The notes: a model not told the origin generated them from the letters alone. A stretch of DNA of 10,163 nucleotides from Candidatus Roizmanbacteria bacterium (GCA_016206365.1 JACQRR010000003.1:1-10163); one strand, 5' to 3'; counted from the first letter of the stretch, positions 1 through 5,844 are shown. Program-made: numbers and translations.

Positions 1-10
1 GAGTTTATAC

Positions 11-27
11 TTAGCTAAGTTAGCTAA
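11..27. promoter_or_regulatory. Tandem palindromic operator-like sites before the toxin-antitoxin operon
   Basis: The 8-base palindrome TTAGCTAA occurs twice, at 11-18 and 20-27, with centres 9 bases apart, close to one helical turn. The second copy overlaps a possible -10 box (TAATCT, 25-30) lying 10 bases before the antitoxin start. Phd/VapB-type antitoxins are known to repress their own operons by binding paired palindromes at the promoter, so this is a plausible autoregulatory operator. The repeat is seen directly; the function is inferred. Confidence 0.5.
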
Positions 28-40
28 TCTAAAAATATTT

Positions 41-277
41 ATGCAAATTTACAATATTCATCAAGCAAAAACAAACCTTTCTAAATTAATAGAAAAAACT
101 TTAAAGGGAGAAGAATTGGTTATCGCCAAAGCTGGTAAACCTGTGGCAAAATTAACCGCTTATAAACCTATTAAAAAGCAACGCAAATTAGGCATGTTTA
201 AAGGAACTATCTGGATTGCCAAGGATTTTGACGCGGAATCCGAAGAGATCAATAAACTTTTTTATGGTGACAAATGA
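41..277 (+). CDS. Antitoxin of the Phd/YefM family
   Basis: This 78-residue protein is a likely antitoxin that neutralises the PIN-domain toxin encoded immediately downstream. Residues 4-40 carry the Phd/YefM DNA-binding fold signature: a NIHQAKTNLSKLIEK helix, then GEELVIAKAGKPVAKL. The C-terminal part (GMFKGTIWIAKDFD, then an acidic helix) is the usual toxin-binding tail of antitoxins paired with PIN toxins. Its TGA stop overlaps the toxin ATG by four bases (ATGA, 274-277), which implies translational coupling in one operon. Two TTAGCTAA palindromes just upstream could be its operator. There is no clear ribosome binding site. The family call is secure from the motif; the pairing follows from position and known family behaviour. 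Confidence 0.9.
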   Translation: MQIYNIHQAKTNLSKLIEKTLKGEELVIAKAGKPVAKLTAYKPIKKQRKLGMFKGTIWIAKDFDAESEEINKLFYGDK

Positions 278-648
278 AATACCTTCTTGATACCCAAATA
301 TTTTTATGGGCGCTTGATAAAGATAGTAATTTGAAGCAATTAGTACGTCGTATAATTATAAATCCCAATATTATCATTTATATTAGTCTAGTTAGTATTT
401 GGGAGATGAGCATTAAGAGGAAGATTGGCAAATTAGACTTAAAGTATAAACTTCGTACATATGTTGATAAATCAGGTTTTGATTTGCTTAACATCAATCT
501 TGATCATATTATAACTCTGGATAAGCTTCCTCTTCATCATCGAGATCCTTTTGACCGACTCCTTGTTGCTCAAGCAAAAACTGAAAAATTAACTCTCATT
601 ACTGCGGATCCAAAGATGAAAAAATATGACGTTAAGCTTCTGATATAA
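274..648 (+). CDS. PIN-domain toxin (VapC-like ribonuclease)
   Basis: This 124-residue protein is a PIN-domain endoribonuclease, probably the toxin of a type II system. The acidic active-site residues can be followed: D6 in LLDTQ, E44 in SIWEMSIK, D91/D94 in HHRDPFDRLL and D112 in LITADP. These would bind Mg2+ or Mn2+ for RNA cleavage. The pattern SIWEMSIK..GKL followed by HRDPFDRLLVAQA matches the subgroup commonly paired with Phd/YefM-like antitoxins. The length is normal for the family and nothing is truncated. It overlaps the antitoxin gene by four bases. The RNA target cannot be read from sequence. The next gene begins 18 bases after the stop, behind its own -10 box, so it is probably not part of this operon. 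Confidence 0.9.
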   Translation: MKYLLDTQIFLWALDKDSNLKQLVRRIIINPNIIIYISLVSIWEMSIKRKIGKLDLKYKLRTYVDKSGFDLLNINLDHIITLDKLPLHHRDPFDRLLVAQAKTEKLTLITADPKMKKYDVKLLI

Positions 649-653
649 AAAAA

Positions 654-659
654 TATAAT
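654..659 (+). promoter_or_regulatory. -10 box of the FAD oxidoreductase gene (leaderless type)
   Basis: A perfect TATAAT ends 7 bases before the ATG at 667, in the short gap after the toxin gene. Transcription would start at or next to the start codon, giving a leaderless mRNA, and no Shine-Dalgarno sequence is present. No good -35 is visible at 16-18 bases upstream. Confidence 0.5.
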
Positions 660-666
660 ATTTCTT

Positions 667-1977
667 ATGCGAATAGCTATTTTAGGCGGTGGGTTTACGG
701 GTATGGCGGCTGCGTATTATCTTGCAAAAAAGGGATACGATGTTACTTTGTTTGAAAAAGAAAAAGTCTTGGGGGGATTGGCGGTCGGATTCAGGCAGCC
801 AAATTGGGATTGGTATCTGGAGAGAGCTTATCATCACTTACTAGATAGCGAGGATGATATCTTAAATTTTGCCAAAGATATGGGTTTCGAAGACATTTTT
901 TTTAAAAATACTCAAACTTCTTCACTGTATGATTTTCACCCTCAGGGTGTGGCGAAAAATGGACTTGCACACCCTGAGGGTGTGAGTGATTACCGCATAT
1001 TTCCCGTGGATACCCCGCATGATTTTCTAAGATTTCCTCTCCTCTCTTTTCCAGAAAAAATTCGAGCAGGAATTATCTTAGCCTTTCTTAAAAGCTCACC
1101 TTTTTTAACCCTTTACGAAAAACAAACGGCTCAGGAATTTTTAAAAAAAACCATGGGAGAGCGTGTTTGGGAAGTGTTGTGGCAAGAGCTTTTTCGGAAA
1201 AAGTTCGGTAAATATGCGGAAAATATTTTAGCCTCTTTTATCTGGGCAAGGATAAAAAAAAGGGCTAAAAATCTTGGCTACGTTAAAGGAGGATTTCAGA
1301 CATTTATTAATTATTTGGAAAAACAGTTAAAAAGTTTATGGGTTAAGGTGTCGACGGGTTATGAAATAAAAAGAATAGAGAAGGGTAATAATGAATATAG
1401 AATAAATAATATTGAGAAATTTGACGCAGTAGTTTCTACCTTACCCACTGTAATTATGTCTAAAATTACGCAATCTATTTTTTCTCAATCATTTCTTAAC
1501 AGGTTTTCCAAACTAAAATATCTTCACGCGGTTGTTTTAATTTTGCAGACAAAGCAGCCGATTCTTGATAAAACCTACTGGTTAAATATATGTGCTCCCA
1601 AAATTCCCATAATGATTATCGCTCAACACACCAACTTTATCGACAAAAAACATTATGGCGGAAATAATATGGCCTACGTTGGTTGGTACGTCGACCGTGA
1701 CGATCCATTAATAAAAATGGATTCTAAAGAAGTTCTTAATTTTTGTTTGCCTCATTTAAAAAAAATTACCGATAACCGATTACTGATAACCGATTACTTT
1801 TTATTCCACGGTCCGTTTGCCCAGCCGATCTTTGATAAGGATTTTTTAAAAAATAAACCCGATTTTATTACCCCGGTAAAAAACTTCTACATCGCCAATC
1901 TCGATATGACTTATCCTTACGACCGCGGCACAAACTATGCGGTAAAGCTCGGAAAAGACGTCGCTCGATTGCTATAA
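667..1977 (+). CDS. FAD-dependent oxidoreductase, protoporphyrinogen oxidase/amine oxidase-like
   Basis: This 436-residue flavoprotein has an N-terminal Rossmann FAD-binding site: ILGGGFTG with G7-x-G9-x-x-G12, acidic E30 at the end of the second strand, and then the GG doublet (LGGL, 35-38). The C-terminal segment ending TYPYDRGTNYAVKLGKDVA resembles the second FAD contact of the HemG/amine-oxidase superfamily, which also includes phytoene desaturase and UDP-galactopyranose mutase-like proteins. The substrate cannot be assigned. Residues about 91-106 (HPQGV...HPEGV) are encoded by an inverted repeat and appear inserted before the conserved-looking FPVDTP segment. Residues about 369-378 come from a 14-base tandem repeat. 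Both keep the reading frame open. A TATAAT seven bases upstream supports the start. Family membership is firm; specific function is unknown. Confidence 0.8.
   Translation: MRIAILGGGFTGMAAAYYLAKKGYDVTLFEKEKVLGGLAVGFRQPNWDWYLERAYHHLLDSEDDILNFAKDMGFEDIFFKNTQTSSLYDFHPQGVAKNGLAHPEGVSDYRIFPVDTPHDFLRFPLLSFPEKIRAGIILAFLKSSPFLTLYEKQTAQEFLKKTMGERVWEVLWQELFRKKFGKYAENILASFIWARIKKRAKNLGYVKGGFQTFINYLEKQLKSLWVKVSTGYEIKRIEKGNNEYRINNIEKFDAVVSTLPTVIMSKITQSIFSQSFLNRFSKLKYLHAVVLILQTKQPILDKTYWLNICAPKIPIMIIAQHTNFIDKKHYGGNNMAYVGWYVDRDDPLIKMDSKEVLNFCLPHLKKITDNRLLITDYFLFHGPFAQPIFDKDFLKNKPDFITPVKNFYIANLDMTYPYDRGTNYAVKLGKDVARLL
937..984. repeat. Palindromic inverted repeat inside the oxidoreductase gene
   Basis: CACCCTCAGGGTGTG (937-951) is the exact reverse complement of CACACCCTGAGGGTG (968-982), across a 16-base spacer. 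Each arm is itself nearly palindromic around CCCTSAGGG. The arms encode HPQGV and HPEGV (residues 91-95 and 102-106), so the element is translated in frame. It is far more GC-rich than the surrounding sequence. This looks like a mobile-type palindromic element that has settled in a coding region, comparable in kind to Rickettsia palindromic elements; homology to those is not implied. Confidence 0.75.
1771..1798. repeat. 14-base tandem direct repeat inside the oxidoreductase gene
   Basis: GATAACCGATTACT occurs twice back to back (1771-1784 and 1785-1798). Fourteen is not a multiple of three, so the two copies are read in different frames, giving DNRLL then ITDYF. The preceding bases (ATTACC) look like a partial further copy. 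The tract sits in a variable-looking part of the protein, before FHGPFAQPI. Confidence 0.8.
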
Positions 1978-1978
1978 T
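1973..1978 (+). promoter_or_regulatory. -10 box of the GAF-ANTAR gene (leaderless type)
   Basis: A perfect TATAAT overlaps the TAA stop of the oxidoreductase gene and ends 8 bases before the ATG at 1987. Transcription would begin at or within a base or two of the start codon. No Shine-Dalgarno sequence and no convincing -35 are visible. Confidence 0.5.
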
Positions 1979-1986
1979 ATCTCCAA

Positions 1987-2682
1987 ATGTCGAAACAACA
2001 TTCACTCACCGAGATAATTGATTTACTATCAGAACTTGTCGTTTTTAGCTCCTACGATTTTCAGGAATTCTTGAATAAACTAATTAAGCTAATCATTAAA
2101 ATAATCCCCATTGATTCTTGCTTGATATATTTTTACGATCGGGACAGGAAAGAGTTGATTTTAGTTGCTTCAAAACAACCCCACGATAAACTTATAGGAA
2201 AAATCAAATTGAAGTGGGGAGAAGGAGTTACTGGCTGGGTAGCTGAGCATAGAAAAACAGCAATATTAGAAAAAAAAGCCTACCAAGATAAACGGTTTAA
2301 ATATTTTAAAGAGTTACCAGAGGATAGATATGAGGCTTTTCTTTCTGTCCCCATCATCGATAAAGAGGGGGTGGTTGGAGTAATCAATCTGCAAAATAAA
2401 CTCCCTCATGAATTTAAAAAAGATCAGATAATAATAATCGAGGCCGTAGTAAAAATCGTAGCTTCAGCCTTCGAAAAAGTTATATTGGAACGGAAAGTAG
2501 GTAATCTTAAGAATAAACTTGATGAGCGAAAAATAATCGAAAGAGCCAAAGGGATTTTAATGAAAGAAAAGAATGTAGATGAAAATTCTGCCTATAAGAT
2601 GTTACGAAATGAGGCGATGAAAACTAGGAAATCTCTAAAAGATATTGCAGAGGTAGTGGTTATGGCCTATAAAATCAATTGA
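1987..2682 (+). CDS. GAF-ANTAR RNA-binding regulator
   Basis: This 231-residue protein has a GAF sensor domain (about residues 12-165) and a C-terminal ANTAR domain (about 172-228). The GAF part shows KWGEGVTGWVAEHRK and a later SVPIIDKEGVVGVINLQNK, both typical. The ANTAR part shows the usual run ERAKGILM, then a helix with SAYKMLRNEAM, then SLKDIAEVVV. ANTAR domains bind nascent RNA and act as antiterminators (AmiR, NasR, EutV). GAF domains bind small ligands, but the ligand here is unknown. No receiver-domain phosphorylation site is present, so direct ligand control is more likely than a histidine kinase. The next gene is glutamine synthetase, whose leader holds two hairpins that fit the ANTAR target rule. 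The glnA promoter's -35 box overlaps this gene's stop codon. Domain assignment is firm; the target is inferred. Confidence 0.93.
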   Translation: MSKQHSLTEIIDLLSELVVFSSYDFQEFLNKLIKLIIKIIPIDSCLIYFYDRDRKELILVASKQPHDKLIGKIKLKWGEGVTGWVAEHRKTAILEKKAYQDKRFKYFKELPEDRYEAFLSVPIIDKEGVVGVINLQNKLPHEFKKDQIIIIEAVVKIVASAFEKVILERKVGNLKNKLDERKIIERAKGILMKEKNVDENSAYKMLRNEAMKTRKSLKDIAEVVVMAYKIN

Positions 2683-2707
2683 CATCGCCCAAGTATCATA
2701 TTATAAT
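2679..2707 (+). promoter_or_regulatory. Consensus sigma70-type promoter of glnA
   Basis: TTGACA (2679-2684) and TATAAT (2702-2707) are both perfect and separated by exactly 17 bases. The -35 box overlaps the TGA stop of the GAF-ANTAR gene (2680-2682). Transcription should start near 2713-2714, leaving a leader of about 134 bases before the glnA ATG at 2848. That is far longer than the leaders inferred for the other genes of this window. Confidence 0.85.
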
Positions 2708-2714
2708 TTTAAAA

Positions 2715-2754
2715 TTCTTCATTGGAGAAGAGCTGCTTAAGACAAAGACGTCTT
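2715..2754 (+). promoter_or_regulatory. Tandem hexaloop stem-loops in the glnA leader, candidate ANTAR target
   Basis: Hairpin 1 pairs TCTTC (2716-2720) with GAAGA (2727-2731), plus an outer T-G pair (2715/2732), around the six-base loop ATTGGA. Hairpin 2 pairs AAGAC (2739-2743) with GTCTT (2750-2754) around the six-base loop AAAGAC. Both loops have A at position 1 and G at position 4, and both are closed by C-G; the linker is six bases. This is the rule known for ANTAR-binding RNA (two adjacent hexaloop hairpins). The first hairpin starts at the predicted transcription start. Stems of five pairs are short and could occur by chance, but the neighbouring GAF-ANTAR gene makes a real site likely. 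No U-tract terminator follows. Confidence 0.7.
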
Positions 2755-2776
2755 CATAATTGAATTATATAACATT

Positions 2777-2836
2777 TGTCGTTCCGTACTTGATGCGGAA
2801 TCTATTTAATGGATTCCCGCTTTCGCGGGAATGACA
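2777..2836. repeat. 60-base dRS3-like palindromic element upstream of glnA
   Basis: The ends are imperfect inverted repeats: TGTCGTTCC (2777-2785) against GGAATGACA (2828-2836), with one mismatch. Inside are two hairpins: 2781-2788 with 2794-2801 (loop CTTGA), and a perfect 8-base-pair stem ATTCCCGC (2813-2820) with GCGGGAAT (2825-2832), loop TTTC. The second fits the Neisseria dRS3 pattern ATTCCC-N8-GGGAAT. Such elements are scattered in many bacterial genomes. Read through, it yields the false peptide MDSRFRGND on the plus strand and FPRKRES on the minus strand. It separates the hairpin leader from glnA by inserting GC-rich structure just before the start codon. Confidence 0.8.
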
Positions 2837-2847
2837 GATTAAACCTT

Positions 2848-4254
2848 ATGGATATTAAAAAAGCCTTTTCATTAATCAAGTCTGGCGATATTGACTTTGT
2901 CGATTTACGATTTACCGATCTTCGTGGCGTCTGGCAACATATGACAGTGCCGGCAAAAGAGTTTAGCAAAGATGCGCTTAGCAAAGGCTTTGGTTTTGAC
3001 GGATCGAGCATCAAAGGATTTCAAACAATATATGAGAGCGACATGCTTCTTATGCCAGATAAAGAAACACTCTTTAAAGATCCGTTTTTTGAGAAAACAT
3101 TAGTCTGTATCTGCGATGTTTTCGATCCCGAGACAGGCAAGAACTTTGAAAAAGACCCCCGCTATACGGCCAAAAAAGCTGAAATGTTTTTGAAAAAGAC
3201 AAAAATTGGCGATATTTCCTACTGGGGTCCGGAGATAGAATTTTTTGTCTTTGAGCGGATGTATGTCCATCTAGACTCATATTTTTCTTCGATCGAGATA
3301 AAGCACAGAGAGTTGCCAAACGGAGAAGGTAGAGTCAATGGCGAATACGATAGTTATAAGATAGCAAACAAGTCAGGATATTTTCCAGTTCCCCCCTTTG
3401 ATAAACTTCAAGCGTTTCGATCCGAAATGGTGAAAATTCTTCATGAGATTGATGTGCCGATAGAGGTTCATCATCATGAAGTAGCCACCGGCGGTCAGGT
3501 TGAGATCGATATGAAATACGATTCGCTGACAAAGATGGCCGATAAGGTAATGATCTATAAATATGTGGCGAGAAATTTGGCCCAAAAATATGGTATGTCT
3601 GCCTGTTTTCTCCCAAAGCCAGTTTATGGGGATAATGGTACGGGTATGCACACCCATCAGAGCATTTTCAAAAGAGGGGAAAATGTATTTTTCGATCCAA
3701 AGGGTTATGGAGAAGTCTCAAAAGAAGGGTTAGCCTACATTGCCGGACTTCTGTCAAATGTTAAGGCGATACTTGGCGTCACCAACTCAACGGTGAATTC
3801 ATACCGTCGCTTGGTACCACACTTTGAGGCGCCAACCGCCATATCTTTTTCCAAAAGGAATCGGAGCGCGGCGGTGCGAATCCCGATGTATTATAAAAAA
3901 GAAGAGAAGTCGAAGCGGATAGAATTTAGGTGTCCCGATGCTGTGGGTAATCCTTATCTTGGCTTCGCCGCTCAGTTAATCTTTGGCATTGAGGGCATCG
4001 AGAAAAAACTCGACCCAAAAAAAATGGGATTTGGACCTTTCGATGAAAATATCTGGGAAAATGCCAAAGTAGAGCAAACGCCAAATAATCTGTTTGAAAC
4101 TTTGGAGGCGTTGGCGAAGGATAAGATCCTTACCACATCTGGCGTATTTTCGCCAGAGATAAAGCGCAGCTATCTTGAGTTGAAGTTGGAAGAAGCGAGA
4201 CAAAATCTTTTGTATCCAACTCCGGCTGATTTTTACTTTTACGCGGACATTTAA
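2848..4254 (+). CDS. glnA: Glutamine synthetase, type I
   Basis: This 468-residue enzyme makes glutamine from glutamate, ammonia and ATP, normally as a cytosolic dodecamer. Visible motifs include GFGFDGSSIKGF with D51, EIEFFVF, HHHEVATGGQ, DNGTGMHTHQS, NSYRRLVPHFEAP with the flap glutamate E327, NRSAAVRIP and RIEFRCPDAVGNPYL. Length and motif spacing match the GSI-beta group closely. At the place where adenylylated enzymes carry Tyr (NLY), this protein has W403 (ENIWE), so adenylylation control is unlikely. The usual VPGYEAP is VPHFEAP here. The start at 2848 is chosen because an in-frame ATG at 2809 lies inside the dRS3-like repeat and adds only repeat-encoded residues, while MDIKKAF fits the family N-terminus. 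No Shine-Dalgarno is evident. It is likely controlled through its long hairpin leader and the adjacent GAF-ANTAR protein. Confidence 0.95.
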   Translation: MDIKKAFSLIKSGDIDFVDLRFTDLRGVWQHMTVPAKEFSKDALSKGFGFDGSSIKGFQTIYESDMLLMPDKETLFKDPFFEKTLVCICDVFDPETGKNFEKDPRYTAKKAEMFLKKTKIGDISYWGPEIEFFVFERMYVHLDSYFSSIEIKHRELPNGEGRVNGEYDSYKIANKSGYFPVPPFDKLQAFRSEMVKILHEIDVPIEVHHHEVATGGQVEIDMKYDSLTKMADKVMIYKYVARNLAQKYGMSACFLPKPVYGDNGTGMHTHQSIFKRGENVFFDPKGYGEVSKEGLAYIAGLLSNVKAILGVTNSTVNSYRRLVPHFEAPTAISFSKRNRSAAVRIPMYYKKEEKSKRIEFRCPDAVGNPYLGFAAQLIFGIEGIEKKLDPKKMGFGPFDENIWENAKVEQTPNNLFETLEALAKDKILTTSGVFSPEIKRSYLELKLEEARQNLLYPTPADFYFYADI

Positions 4255-4266
4255 GATTGATATAAT
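4238..4266 (+). promoter_or_regulatory. Promoter of the hydrolase fusion gene (leaderless type)
   Basis: A perfect TATAAT (4261-4266) ends 6 bases before the ATG at 4273. A weak -35 candidate, TTTACG (4238-4243), lies 17 bases upstream inside the end of glnA. Transcription would start on the start codon. Confidence 0.5.
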
Positions 4267-4272
4267 AGTTCC

Positions 4273-5469
4273 ATGAAATTCATCATTTTTCATGGAGCTT
4301 TTGCCAGCCCTGAAGGCAATTGGTTTCCCGAGCTGAAAGAAAGATTGGGCAGCCTAAGACAAACAGTCATTTCACCACAGTTTCCAATTAACAGTTGGGA
4401 GGAAGTAAGCAAAAAAGGTTTTTTATCAGACTCAATTAATCAGAATCTACAAAATTGGCTATCTGTTTTTAAACATAAAATATTGTCCAAGATAAAAAAT
4501 GGCGAAAAACTAAGTTTTATTGGTCACTCCTTAGGTCCGTTATTTATCCTGCATGTTGTAGAGAAATTTGACTTGAAATTAGATTCCGCCATTTTTATAA
4601 GCCCTTTTCTTGAGAAACTAAATAAATCTTGGCAGATTGATTTGGTAAATAAAACATTCTATAAGAGTGACTTCAATTTTGAAAAATTAAAAAAACTTAT
4701 CCCAGTCTCTTATGTTCTATATTCAGACAATGATCCTTACGTTGATAAAAAATATTCGCTAGATTTTGTCAATAAATTAGGAAGTTCTGTTATTTTGGTA
4801 AGAGGTGCAGGGCATATGAATCAAGAAGCGAATCTGAATGAATTTCCTCTAGTGTACGAATTGTGCAAGACGAGATTAGATTTAAATTTATATCAACGTT
4901 ATCTAGATCACCGACGTGAGCTTTTTTCCGTCGATTATACGAAAGGAAAAACTGAGGAAGTGATTTATCTTAAACCGGAAGAAGTTTTTGATGAGGGTGT
5001 ATTTCATTTCAGAAATTTACAAAAAAACGGATTTTGTACATTTTATACTGCCTTAAGATTCTGGGATACTCAATCAAAATATATGGAAGAAGCAAGGAAA
5101 GCGGCAAAGAGAATTAACGATCTGACAAGAGTATTTGTTGTAGATAAGATATCTGATTTAAAGAGACATCTGTTTTTAAAACAAATTCGATTAGATTTTG
5201 CTGCAGGAATTAAGGTTCGCCTTTGCTTGTTTAAAGATGTCAAAGATAAAATCGGCGAGCCAGATTTTGGGATTTGGGACAGCGATTATTTATGCGTTGT
5301 TCATTCCAATAAGAATAAAAAAGTCGATAAGGTAAAACTTAGTAGTAGAAAAATTGATATTCAGAATGCATGCAAATGGAAAAAGGAGATTCTAAGGCAG
5401 GCGGTAAGAATTTACAATGTTGATAAAGATATAGAGAATTTTATCAAAAAACAGGAAAAGTATTTATAA
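4273..5469 (+). CDS. RBBP9/YdeN-like serine hydrolase fused to an unrecognised C-terminal domain
   Basis: Residues 1 to about 195 form a small alpha/beta hydrolase of the RBBP9/YdeN type. They include IIFHGAFASPEGNWFPEL near the N-terminus, the nucleophile elbow GHSLG with S86, an acid in SDNDPYV (D154) and GAGHMN with H181, so the catalytic triad looks complete. The substrate is unknown. Members of this family are usually about 180-200 residues, so the remaining 200 or so residues are an extra domain. That part has a FWDTQSKYMEEARKAAKRI helix, RVFVVDK and LDFAAGIKVRLCLF. It faintly recalls PLD-like or ligand-sensing folds but lacks an HxK motif, and I cannot name it. There is no signal peptide or membrane segment. 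A TATAAT six bases before the ATG supports the start and independent transcription from glnA. Confidence 0.75.
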   Translation: MKFIIFHGAFASPEGNWFPELKERLGSLRQTVISPQFPINSWEEVSKKGFLSDSINQNLQNWLSVFKHKILSKIKNGEKLSFIGHSLGPLFILHVVEKFDLKLDSAIFISPFLEKLNKSWQIDLVNKTFYKSDFNFEKLKKLIPVSYVLYSDNDPYVDKKYSLDFVNKLGSSVILVRGAGHMNQEANLNEFPLVYELCKTRLDLNLYQRYLDHRRELFSVDYTKGKTEEVIYLKPEEVFDEGVFHFRNLQKNGFCTFYTALRFWDTQSKYMEEARKAAKRINDLTRVFVVDKISDLKRHLFLKQIRLDFAAGIKVRLCLFKDVKDKIGEPDFGIWDSDYLCVVHSNKNKKVDKVKLSSRKIDIQNACKWKKEILRQAVRIYNVDKDIENFIKKQEKYL

Positions 5470-5503
5470 GCAAATCTTTGAACTATTTAATAAACTAGAT
5501 TAT

Positions 5504-5821
5504 ATGCTTTTATATATTTTACTTATTCTTATTCTTCTTTGGATTCTGGGAGTGGTTAGGGTTCCGCTTTTTTCAACCGTCAATATCCCTCTAATTTATA
5601 TAGGACGAAAAGCGGTTGGACTCTATGACATTTTGATTTTTATCCTTATTCTTTGGCTGATCCGCATTTTGCCTAGCCCGTTAAGAGAGATCGTCACGGT
5701 ATTTCTAATGCTCTGGCTTTTGTCATTTTTTGGACTATTTTTCTTCGGCGGATTAGCAAATATTTTAGTTCTTTTTCTTATTCTCGGACTAGTCTTTTAT
5801 CTTATTGGCGGACACTCTTGA
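5504..5821 (+). CDS. Small hydrophobic membrane protein of unknown function
   Basis: This 105-residue protein is almost entirely hydrophobic, with about four membrane segments (residues about 2-18, 41-57, 62-80 and 82-102) joined by very short loops. Charged residues are few: R19, R35/K36, R54 and R61/E62. The N-terminus (LLYILLILILLWILGVV) resembles the short membrane proteins common in small genomes, but I recognise no family and assign no function. The AT-rich gap before it (5470-5503) could hold a -10 box (for example TTTAAT at 5486-5491). The next gene has its own -10 element, so co-transcription is not assured. The uninterrupted hydrophobic reading frame supports a real gene. Confidence 0.65.
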   Translation: MLLYILLILILLWILGVVRVPLFSTVNIPLIYIGRKAVGLYDILIFILILWLIRILPSPLREIVTVFLMLWLLSFFGLFFFGGLANILVLFLILGLVFYLIGGHS

Positions 5822-5837
5822 ATTAAAAGTATATAAT
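5809..5837 (+). promoter_or_regulatory. Promoter of the adenosine-specific kinase gene (leaderless type)
   Basis: A perfect TATAAT (5832-5837) ends 7 bases before the ATG at 5845. A partial -35 (CGGACA, 5809-5814) is 17 bases upstream, inside the end of the membrane protein gene. AGG at 5841-5843 is too close to the ATG to act as a ribosome binding site. Confidence 0.5.
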
Positions 5838-5844
5838 AATAGGT

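Noticed and set aside
2813..2836. dRS3-like hairpin as an intrinsic terminator before glnA
   Set aside because: The stem is strong, but the following bases (GACAGATTAAACC) have no U-tract, and the structure is explained by the repeat element.
2809..2847. Upstream ATG at 2809 as the glnA start
   Set aside because: The extra 13 codons lie inside the dRS3-like repeat and encode repeat-derived residues; the ATG at 2848 fits the family N-terminus and length.
2802..3014. Minus-strand open frame across the glnA start
   Set aside because: Its N-terminal part is antisense to glnA and its end (FPRKRES) is the translated palindromic repeat; there is no promoter or family match.
3074..4293. Several minus-strand open frames within glnA
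   Set aside because: They are shadows of a strongly conserved plus-strand gene with no promoter, initiation signal or recognisable motifs.
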